Position numbers and translations under genes: made by a program. A stretch of DNA of 5,481 nt from NCBI GenBank assembly GCA_031285525.1, contig JAITWB010000238.1, positions 1 to 5,481 of the forward strand, given 5' to 3'. The notes under the pieces were generated by a model. It worked only from the letters and a program-made list of their open reading frames with translations, was not told the DNA's origin and made no database searches. Shown here one piece after another: positions 1-5,295 of the stretch; the stretch's first letter is position 1, and each line of letters opens with the position of its first letter. This DNA is from Spirochaetaceae bacterium. GTDB lineage: Bacteria; Spirochaetota; Spirochaetia; Treponematales; Treponemataceae.

Positions 1-1847
1 ATATAGGAACACATCTTCTGTTCCCCGTCCTCATGTTTTTCCCGCTTGAACTCGATACACTCCAGTACCGCCGACAGGGGAATGACAAAGGACTCGCCGC
101 CGATTTCAACATGCATACCTTCGATAATCGCCAGCGTCAGAGGCAGTTTGAGGATGAACTTTGTACCGCCGCCCTTTTTCGTAATCGTGGTAATCGTACC
201 GTTCAGAGCGGTGATATCCCGTTTAACCACGTCCATACCGACGCCCCGGCCGGACACGGAAGATATCTGATCCGCAGTAGAAAAACCGGGCATGAAGATC
301 AAATCGCATATCTCAGCTTCGCTCAGCTCCGCTCCTGCAGGGATAAGCCCCTTGGAAACCGCCTTCTGAATTATCTTATCCTTGTCCAACCCTGCGCCGT
401 CATCCTCAATGGTAATGAGAACGAAAGCCCCGGCGTGCTGTGCCTTGAGGGTAACCTTACCTGTCTCAGGCTTACCCATCGCCCGCCGCACTTCCGGAGT
501 CTCAACGCCGTGATCGACAGAGTTCCTAATAAGGTGAACCAGAGGATCGTTAAGCTTTTCTATAACCGTCTTATCCAGTTCCGTTTCCGCACCTTCGGTG
601 ACCAGTTCGATATTCTTCTTGAGGTTCGACGAAAGATCCCGCACCAACCGCCGGAACCGTGAGAAGATGGTTCCGATGGGGAGCATTCGCATATCCATGG
701 TCGTATCCCGAAGCTCCAAAATAAGCCGCTCACCCTGCTCTGAGAGGGTAGAGAGAACCGTGTGCTGGATATTCTGGGACATCTGAACCAGCCGAGCATT
801 AAAGGTAACCAACTCGCCCACGAGATCGATGAGCTGATCCAGCTTCTCGGAGCTTACCTTGATGGTCTGAGAGACAGTCTCCTGCCCCTTCTTCTCAGAA
901 ACCTCCATGATATGCTTCTGTTCTTTGAGAGCCGCCTGAATTTCATCGGGATCGACGTTTTTGCTCTCCGTCAGAAGCTGTCCCAGCTGCTTCTGCTGCG
1001 ACAGAGCGTCGCTGATATCATTGTCGGAAACGATATGTTTTTCCGTCAATATCTCGCCAAGCCTCTTGGGGTGTATCGAGTCCTCATCGGTATACACCGC
1101 CGCCGGTTCGATCTTGATAGTGCTGTCGCTGTCGAGGAAGATGAACACATCTTCGATGGCATTTCTGGCTGCCTTGGTGGTCAGGATAATATCCCATCGC
1201 ATGTAACAGGTAGCAGGATCGATCTGAGACAGGGTCGGAAGCTTGGACGTATAGGGACTTACCGTGATATGCCCCATATGAGCCAGTTCAAGCAGCAATG
1301 CATGGGGTCTGGTTCCGTTGAGGAACACCTCAGGGGACGGCGCAAACCGGATACGGTAGGTGGTTTCCATCGCATCCGCATCGTCGTCTTTTTTGGGACT
1401 TCTCTTTTTGGCTTCCTCTTTCTTCGGTTCCGCCGCCGCAGGGGCAGCAGCGCTTTGGAGTTCTCCGACTCCGTTAGCCGCCACATATGCCTTGAATTTC
1501 TGTATCAGCGCTTTTGATGTTTCCTGAGTCTCCGGATCATCCGCATTATCCAGGAGATTTCTGATATGATCCCTGGTTTGCAGGGTCATGGTTATCAGGT
1601 CGGAATTAACGCTCACCTTTCCGTTTCTCACATAATCGAAGGCTGTCTCCACCTCGTGGGTAAAGCTTGAAATCGCATCAAAGCCGAACATCGCCGAAGA
1701 ACCCTTGATGGTGTGCATAATCCTGAAAATAGCGGAAATAGTCTCTGCATCGTCCGGATGCTGTTCAAGCTCAAGCAGCAGGTCTTCCAGTTTATCGAGC
1801 AGATCATTCGCTTCGTCAAGAAAAATATCGGACATTTTCTCCATCAT
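1..1847 (-). CDS. cheA: Chemotaxis histidine kinase CheA (C-terminus cut off by the window edge)
   Basis: Cytoplasmic kinase of the chemosensory array; it autophosphorylates on its P1 histidine and passes the phosphate to CheY/CheB-type regulators. 615 residues are visible with no stop. P1/HPt covers about 1-120, with the phosphoacceptor in HTIKGSSAMFGF (His45). A Lys/Ala/Asp-rich linker (about 130-160) follows, then a P2-position domain (about 163-247, with RIRFAPSP and CYMRWDIILTT). A tandem LGxxL...AL..Q module lies at 263-312. The P3 dimerisation helices start near 326. The P4 ATPase domain has the N-box HLIRNSVDHG (Asn442), G1 EDDGAGLD (481-488), F-box FMPGFSTAD (518-526) and G2 SGRGVGMDV (533-541). 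P5 begins near 570 and is truncated. The start ATG at 1847-1845 overlaps the STAS stop (ATGA), with GGAGG 9 bases upstream; ATGs at 1844 and 1835 are alternatives. All key catalytic motifs look intact. Confidence 0.97.
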   Translation of the reverse strand, partial: MMEKMSDIFLDEANDLLDKLEDLLLELEQHPDDAETISAIFRIMHTIKGSSAMFGFDAISSFTHEVETAFDYVRNGKVSVNSDLITMTLQTRDHIRNLLDNADDPETQETSKALIQKFKAYVAANGVGELQSAAAPAAAEPKKEEAKKRSPKKDDDADAMETTYRIRFAPSPEVFLNGTRPHALLLELAHMGHITVSPYTSKLPTLSQIDPATCYMRWDIILTTKAARNAIEDVFIFLDSDSTIKIEPAAVYTDEDSIHPKRLGEILTEKHIVSDNDISDALSQQKQLGQLLTESKNVDPDEIQAALKEQKHIMEVSEKKGQETVSQTIKVSSEKLDQLIDLVGELVTFNARLVQMSQNIQHTVLSTLSEQGERLILELRDTTMDMRMLPIGTIFSRFRRLVRDLSSNLKKNIELVTEGAETELDKTVIEKLNDPLVHLIRNSVDHGVETPEVRRAMGKPETGKVTLKAQHAGAFVLITIEDDGAGLDKDKIIQKAVSKGLIPAGAELSEAEICDLIFMPGFSTADQISSVSGRGVGMDVVKRDITALNGTITTITKKGGGTKFILKLPLTLAIIEGMHVEIGGESFVIPLSAVLECIEFKREKHEDGEQKMCSY

Positions 1848-2173
1848 GACTGGGTACCTCCGAGGGCGTTTAATTTTGCCGCAATATCTGCATCCGGCAT
1901 GGCATCGTTTTCGATTATGCCGCATACATACAGACATCGGCGGACATCGGGTTTGAAGGTTCCGGTAATACTGAGCTTTTTCTGTAACGCCGCTGCTTCC
2001 TTAAAAGCCGCATACATGAGCTGAATTATGGACACATCGATATCATCTGCATTGGATATATCGATGGTGAGACTGTCATCTTTCGAAAGTTTTTTTTCCA
2101 GCTCTTCTTTTATAGCTTCCGCATTATTAACGGACAGGAAACCCTTCCAGGAAATTGTTGCCGATTTAGCCAT
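1844..2173 (-). CDS. Small STAS-domain protein in the chemosensory cluster
   Basis: 109 residues, a single STAS domain (the fold of anti-sigma-factor antagonists and MlaB-type proteins). The first strand is at about 5-14 (ATISWKGFLSV), a helix at 17-30, the central strand LTIDIS (35-40), then the signature loop and helix DDIDVSIIQLMYAAFKEA (43-60), and the strand KLSITG (66-71). In canonical antagonists the loop reads D-S-S-G with the first Ser phosphorylated. Here that position appears to be Val47, leaving only Ser48. Tandem ATGs occur at 2176 and 2173. I chose 2173 because GGAGG (2184-2180) is only 3 bases from the first but 6 from the second. The stop TGA overlaps the cheA start by 4 bases, so the two are translationally coupled. 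STAS genes next to cheA are known in chemosensory operons. The partner here is not evident from sequence; CheA or a receptor is an inference. Confidence 0.88.
   Translation of the reverse strand: MAKSATISWKGFLSVNNAEAIKEELEKKLSKDDSLTIDISNADDIDVSIIQLMYAAFKEAAALQKKLSITGTFKPDVRRCLYVCGIIENDAMPDADIAAKLNALGGTQS
1857..1861 (-). promoter_or_regulatory. Ribosome binding site of cheA, inside the end of the STAS gene
   Basis: GGAGG on the minus strand sits inside the last codons of the STAS gene, 9 bases before the overlapping cheA ATG at 1847. It supports that start over the internal ATG at 1835, whose distance would be too long. Confidence 0.75.
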
Positions 2174-2177
2174 CATA

Positions 2178-2184
2178 CTCCTCC
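2178..2184 (-). promoter_or_regulatory. Ribosome binding site of the STAS gene
   Basis: The minus strand reads GGAGGAG immediately before tandem ATGs. The core GGAGG lies 3 bases from the first ATG (2176) and 6 from the second (2173), so spacing favours the second start. Confidence 0.7.
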
Positions 2185-2214
2185 ATATAGTGGTCTTCCC
2201 TAAACAAAAATATG

Positions 2215-2243
2215 TTGATTATTCTTTCCAGTTGCTTTATTAT
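2215..2243 (+). promoter_or_regulatory. Candidate promoter for cheW, superimposed on the opposing one
   Basis: On the plus strand TTGATT (2215-2220) and TATTAT (2238-2243) are 17 bases apart. The predicted transcription start near 2250 would leave a very short leader that begins about at the AGGAG of cheW. That is unusually tight and lowers my confidence. Its -35 and -10 lie on the -10 and -35 of the minus-strand candidate. Confidence 0.3.
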
Positions 2244-2246
2244 CAA
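2218..2246 (-). promoter_or_regulatory. Candidate vegetative promoter for STAS-cheA
   Basis: On the minus strand TTGATA (2246-2241) and AATAAT (2223-2218) are separated by exactly 17 bases, five of six matches each to TTGACA and TATAAT. The predicted start of transcription is near 2211, giving a leader of roughly 35-40 bases before the STAS ATG. The region is AT-rich, so chance matches are possible. I saw no convincing flagellar sigma-28 box. Confidence 0.5.
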
Positions 2247-2250
2247 CAGC

Positions 2251-2255
2251 AGGAG
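2251..2255 (+). promoter_or_regulatory. Ribosome binding site that fixes the cheW start
   Basis: AGGAG lies 6 bases before the ATG at 2262. The open frame extends upstream to 2028, but that extension is antisense to the STAS gene and has no comparable site, so the start is at 2262. Confidence 0.85.
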
Positions 2256-2261
2256 CAAATA

Positions 2262-2750
2262 ATGAACGAACAAACTGAAAACACCAACGTTTACTTTACC
2301 TTCTTTCTCGGTGATGGCGCCTTCGCTATTAACGTGCAGTCCGTCAAAGAGGTATTGTCATGGGAACCGATTACCCCTGTCCCCCGTACCGTTTCCTACA
2401 TGAAAGGGGTTATGAACATCAGGGGTTCGGTCATTTCGGTCATCGACTTTAGGACCCTCTTTGACATCGAACCAACGGCGGATGAAAAAGCAACCTCCAT
2501 TATCGTAACCGAGGTTTCGGTTGACGATGAACAACAGCCGCTTACCTTCGGCATTATCGCCGACAGGGTTGAAGGGGTCGGACCGCTGGATACCAGCATC
2601 CGCTCTGATATCTCAAGCAGCCGCCCGGTATCTTCGATGAACAATAAGTTCATCAAGCAGCTCGGCGAAAAGGACGGGCAGTTTGTCCTCATCCTCGACA
2701 TGGAAGAAATCCTCAAACACGTCGAAGAAAACCTCGCCAAAAACGCTTAA
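2262..2750 (+). CDS. cheW: Chemotaxis coupling protein CheW
   Basis: 162-residue cytoplasmic adaptor that links chemoreceptors to the CheA P5 domain. It is close to the usual CheW length and is a single CheW/SH3-like domain. Family features in order: YFTFFLGDGAFAINVQSVKEV (10-31), where first-strand residues give way to the helix; PITPVPRTVSYMKGVMNIRG (36-55), with the conserved Arg54 of the N-x-R-G turn; SVISVIDFRTLFDI (56-69); LTFGIIADRVEGV (94-106); and QFVLILDMEEIL (140-151). The first nine residues are a polar lead-in. The start is set by AGGAG at 2251-2255. It is the only plus-strand gene here: divergent from STAS-cheA and convergent with cheD, so it is transcribed alone. That separates coupler dosage from kinase dosage. 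The assignment is secure. Confidence 0.97.
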   Translation: MNEQTENTNVYFTFFLGDGAFAINVQSVKEVLSWEPITPVPRTVSYMKGVMNIRGSVISVIDFRTLFDIEPTADEKATSIIVTEVSVDDEQQPLTFGIIADRVEGVGPLDTSIRSDISSSRPVSSMNNKFIKQLGEKDGQFVLILDMEEILKHVEENLAKNA

Positions 2751-2766
2751 AACCACGGTATAATCG

Positions 2767-2795
2767 GGGTTGTCCAAATCGTTTTCGGACAACCC
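2767..2795. terminator. Hairpin between convergent cheW and cheD, likely bidirectional transcription end
   Basis: A perfect 9-bp stem pairs GGGTTGTCC (2767-2775) with GGACAACCC (2787-2795). Three further A-T pairs can form inside after one bulged base, leaving a small loop. It begins 17 bases after the cheW stop and about 48 bases after the cheD stop on the other strand, the expected place for a shared terminator. Neither side has a clean T-run (plus side TTGCTG, minus side CGATTATA), so it may act inefficiently or with Rho, or as an mRNA 3'-end stabiliser. Confidence 0.55.
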
Positions 2796-2814
2796 TTGCT
2801 GCGCCGTTTTCCTG

Positions 2815-2832
2815 CACCGCGGTGTCAGACAC
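2815..2832. repeat. Two overlapping short palindromes (REP-like) downstream of cheD
   Basis: CACCGCGGTG (2815-2824) is a perfect 10-base palindrome. It overlaps GTGTC-A-GACAC (2822-2832), a perfect 5-bp stem around one base. It sits between the convergent hairpin and the cheD stop. The core GGTGTCAGACAC resembles short palindromes that I recall being dispersed in genomes with REP-associated tyrosine transposases. One copy in one window cannot show dispersal. Confidence 0.4.
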
Positions 2833-2843
2833 AATGGCACTGG

Positions 2844-3434
2844 CTAGAACCAGGTAATATCTCCTGCTTCCTTCTCCATCTTCTTGAGCGACTGCTGGTA
2901 CGCTTCTTCCCGCTTCTTGATCTCCGCCACCGTCATGCCGCTCTTCTGTATACGTTTGAGAAACACCTTCGTCGTCTGAGGGTGAAAGTATATCTTCCGC
3001 GGGAAAATTCCCCCTGTATCATTTACCAGGATGGGAATCCGTTCCTCTTTGAGAAAGTTTAATGCAAAGTTGATATTATTGATACCCGTCATATTCTGAT
3101 GGTATCCATTGTCCTCAAGGACGTTGCTGCCGCCGAATATCTTGGCTTGCAGGTGAGCCCGCTTGGCGCCCTTTTTCATCATGTCGTTTATGAGGAGCTC
3201 CACCGCATAATCCCCAAAGCGGCCTTCATCTTCCTCCAGAACCACATCCCGCGAGGACTTAGGCAACATAAAGTGGTTAAGACCGCCCAGTTGTAACTGG
3301 GTGTCGAAGAGCGCAACGCTGATACAGGAGCCAAGTACTGTGGCGATATAGATGTCTTCTGTAGAGGTGTAGTATTCCCCAGGATGGATGGTTACGATGT
3401 CTTTCCCAAAGTGGGGGTCATAATGTCTGTTCAA
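2844..3434 (-). CDS. cheD: Chemoreceptor glutamine deamidase CheD with a C-terminal tail
   Basis: Cytoplasmic deamidase that converts receptor Gln to Glu and, in systems with CheC, also takes part in adaptation. 196 residues. The fold's hallmarks are present: IHPGEYYTS (16-24), VLGSCISVALFD (33-44) with catalytic Cys37, GLNHFMLP (51-58) with His54 at the family spacing of 17 after the Cys, KIFGGSNV (98-105) and NDTGGIFPRKIYFHP (138-152). Beyond the core, about 35 residues form a Lys/Glu-rich helix (about 166-189) ending in EAGDITWF, longer than most CheDs. The start is TTG at 3434-3432, with AGGAG 7 bases upstream. A TGA in frame two codons earlier and no ATG before Met57 make TTG the only sensible start. 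It lies 16 bases after the receptor-like gene, so the two are probably cotranscribed. No cheC is seen here. Confidence 0.96.
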   Translation of the reverse strand: MNRHYDPHFGKDIVTIHPGEYYTSTEDIYIATVLGSCISVALFDTQLQLGGLNHFMLPKSSRDVVLEEDEGRFGDYAVELLINDMMKKGAKRAHLQAKIFGGSNVLEDNGYHQNMTGINNINFALNFLKEERIPILVNDTGGIFPRKIYFHPQTTKVFLKRIQKSGMTVAEIKKREEAYQQSLKKMEKEAGDITWF

Positions 3435-3441
3435 CTCTCAT

Positions 3442-3446
3442 CTCCT
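3442..3446 (-). promoter_or_regulatory. Ribosome binding site supporting the TTG start of cheD
   Basis: AGGAG on the minus strand lies 7 bases before TTG at 3434. An out-of-frame ATG (3441-3439) sits directly after the AGGAG with no spacer and opens only a seven-codon frame, so it is unlikely to compete much. Confidence 0.7.
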
Positions 3447-3450
3447 ATTC

Positions 3451-5190
3451 CTAAAAAAGCGTTATTTCTCCCGCCTCTACGCCGCCTTCGATATCTAGTC
3501 CCGCAACCGTACCGGCGGCCTGTTTATCGGAAACAATAGTAAAATGACTTATAAAGTTCTTAAAAGCATCATTGTGAATTTCCCAATTCTCAAGCTGCAA
3601 ACTCGTAAGTATACTACTCCGGGTTTTTTCCATATCCATTCTCAGGTTATTGATGGTAGCTTGAGTCTTCGCTAAGTACACCGAAAGCCCTTTGAGATTC
3701 TCTATACTGTCGCCAATACTCTGATAGTTAGAAAAGAAGTCCTTTGAATAGACCGAAAAGCTGGTTAGCTCCTCAGAAAAGAGCGCCTGTATCGCCTGGA
3801 GATCCTTCAAAAACTCCGATTTTCGCGCCATTATGGCAGTAAATTTATTCTTATCGCTCGCAGTTTCCCGGGAAAAGTTCTGGATAAGGCTGCCTGAGTT
3901 GTTTATAAAACTCTGGAGCTGCTCCTGAGCTTCCTCTACATCGCCGTGGGTCTTCGTAATCAGATCCGACATGGATTCAACAGTCGAATGGATCGAATTA
4001 ATGGCGCTCGTCCGAGCTACCTCTATCCGTTGAGCGATAGCCACGTACTGAAGGTTGGTAACAATAGGAAATATCTCTTCAAAACAGGTCTGTATCTTCA
4101 TCGCCTGTTTTTGTATATCCATAGAGTTGCTGAGTACCCTGTTTTGGGAATTCTGGTATGCCGTAACCCCGCTCATAAAGAACTCGAAATTCGAGATCGC
4201 AGCGGAAATATGGGCGCTGACGCTTTTGCTGCTTCCTGCATCGAGAAAGGTCTTGATAAACTCGGTGCGTTTCATCTCAACAGAATTGAGAATATCGTTT
4301 ACTTGCGCCTGGTTGTCACAGAACAGGGTGATACTGTCGTCGAGACGCTTTTTTATGTTGGAAAGCACATCAATCGCAACTTCAGAAAGCTGCACGTTGA
4401 ACGTGAGCTGATCCAGTTTTTCCGTCTCCTCTGCGTCATGAGGAGGAGTCTCTATCTTTGAAATGGTCAGCTGTACGTCGTCCAGGGATTGGCGGATAAT
4501 ATCCTGATGCTGAATACTCTCCATTGCCTTGAGGATCGGTCTTTTTACCGCAGCAGCAGCAGCGGTAATGTTTTGTATCGCTATTTCCATCTCGGTGATA
4601 CTGGCAAAAAGATCGTTAAACGAGTCCTCACCGATAACGCTTTCCAGCTGCGCCCAGGACTCGGAGACATTGTCTACGGTTTCCTGGAGTACATTGATGT
4701 TTTTACGGATAAGAGCCTCAAAGGATATAAGGTTGTCCGATTGGGATATAAGCTTAATAGAAAGCTGCTTGAGGTTTTCTGTTATATAGGAGAATGCCTG
4801 CCCCTCTTTCCCCGACTTTATCGAAACGATCATGGCATTGAGGGAAATGATCTCCATCTCCATGCTCGCTTCCCGGATGGTCAGGATGATCTTAGTCATT
4901 TCAGAGAGAAAGTCCAGGTTCTTGGTTAGGGTACTAAAAAGGTTTCTGTTTTTTTCATGGAAGGAACTGAGGAACTTTCTGTCCTTTGTCAGGATTTTCA
5001 TCTGTTCTTCGATAAGTTTAGTCAGCTTTCCCTGCAAGGTGACCAGGGATTGTATTTTATTGGATGCTCCGGAGCCTCCGGTATCAAGCTCGCCTATGAG
5101 AATAGGGAAGCTGGAGCTAAGTTGCAGAAATTCAGTCCCGCTGGTATTACTGATATTTCTGAGATCCGAGAGAATAGTATCTACATCCAT
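3451..5190 (-). CDS. Soluble, all-helical chemoreceptor-like protein with degenerate signalling cores
   Basis: 579 residues with no signal peptide and no hydrophobic segment long enough to cross a membrane, so cytoplasmic. Almost all of it looks like amphipathic helix or coiled coil. Residues 111-133 (with SLNAMIVSIKSGKEGQAF) resemble the conserved hairpin tip of methyl-accepting proteins (LLALNAAIEAARAGE.GRGF), but key positions are changed. A second, weaker copy is at 381-397 (YVAIAQRIEVARTSAI). SIQHQDIIRQSLDDV (225-239) resembles the QDxxRQ segment found in chemoreceptor-like and CheZ-type helices. Five consecutive Ala are at 210-214. The end is EAGEITLF, nearly the CheD tail. The start ATG at 5190 follows AGGCGG, a weak ribosome site with about 6-8 bases spacing. 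It lies 16 bases upstream of cheD, probably in one operon. A transducer, scaffold or decoy receptor are all possible; the exact role is unknown. Confidence 0.8.
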   Translation of the reverse strand: MDVDTILSDLRNISNTSGTEFLQLSSSFPILIGELDTGGSGASNKIQSLVTLQGKLTKLIEEQMKILTKDRKFLSSFHEKNRNLFSTLTKNLDFLSEMTKIILTIREASMEMEIISLNAMIVSIKSGKEGQAFSYITENLKQLSIKLISQSDNLISFEALIRKNINVLQETVDNVSESWAQLESVIGEDSFNDLFASITEMEIAIQNITAAAAAVKRPILKAMESIQHQDIIRQSLDDVQLTISKIETPPHDAEETEKLDQLTFNVQLSEVAIDVLSNIKKRLDDSITLFCDNQAQVNDILNSVEMKRTEFIKTFLDAGSSKSVSAHISAAISNFEFFMSGVTAYQNSQNRVLSNSMDIQKQAMKIQTCFEEIFPIVTNLQYVAIAQRIEVARTSAINSIHSTVESMSDLITKTHGDVEEAQEQLQSFINNSGSLIQNFSRETASDKNKFTAIMARKSEFLKDLQAIQALFSEELTSFSVYSKDFFSNYQSIGDSIENLKGLSVYLAKTQATINNLRMDMEKTRSSILTSLQLENWEIHNDAFKNFISHFTIVSDKQAAGTVAGLDIEGGVEAGEITLF

Positions 5191-5295
5191 AAAACCCGCC
5201 TAATGTATAAGTCTACCATACGATGATGGAGATAATCAATATTATAGTGGTGAAATTTTAGAAAATGGTCATATGATTGTCCCCTTAAAGGACTA
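5191..5295. other. 105-base AT-rich gap before the receptor-like gene
   Basis: No gene is seen here. Apart from the TATAAT candidate it contains a short dyad ATAAT-CAAT-ATTAT (5232-5245) and a small GTCC/GGAC inverted repeat (5279-5293) just after the upstream gene's stop. Neither has a T-run, so I do not call a terminator. The upstream gene may read through into the receptor-like gene. Confidence 0.4.
5241..5246 (-). promoter_or_regulatory. Candidate -10 element upstream of the receptor-like gene
   Basis: A perfect TATAAT lies on the minus strand in the 105-base gap between the upstream gene and the receptor-like gene. Transcription would start near 5234, with a leader of about 45 bases. 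No good -35 is found 16-18 bases upstream, so it would need an activator or be a chance match. ATTGATTAT follows directly, sharing the 8-mer TTGATTAT with the cheW control region. Confidence 0.3.

Larger units (their letters stand above)
2214..2247. repeat. 34-base interrupted dyad in the divergent cheW / STAS-cheA control region
   Basis: The arms GTTGAT (2214-2219) and ATCAAC (2242-2247) are perfect inverted repeats, with partial symmetry continuing inward (TAT and TAT/ATT). The dyad brackets both candidate promoters, so a dimeric regulator bound here could affect both directions. As RNA it would have a 22-base loop, so a DNA operator is more plausible than a terminator. The function is inferred. 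Confidence 0.4.

Noticed and set aside
33..1517. Long plus-strand open frames (33-662 and 762-1517) opposite cheA
   Set aside because: They are antisense to a continuous, motif-rich CheA frame, lack convincing ribosome sites, and their translations have the Arg/Leu-rich look of shadow frames.
2028..2261. Upstream extension of the cheW frame to an ATG at 2028
   Set aside because: The extension is antisense to the STAS gene, has no CheW-like content, and AGGAG points to the ATG at 2262.
3421..3441. Tiny frame from an ATG at 3441 overlapping the cheD start
   Set aside because: Seven codons, directly abutting the AGGAG with no spacer. It gives no plausible product.
4550..4565. Short CAG/GCA triplet run
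   Set aside because: It encodes five alanines in the receptor-like protein. It is too short to suggest slippage or phase variation.
3946..5226. Plus-strand frames opposite the receptor-like gene
   Set aside because: They overlap a 579-codon frame whose protein has consistent helical, receptor-like features. The plus-strand products show no recognisable motif or ribosome site.
5279..5293. GTCC/GGAC inverted repeat after the upstream gene's stop, as a terminator
   Set aside because: Only a 4-bp perfect stem and no T-run, so it is too weak to call.
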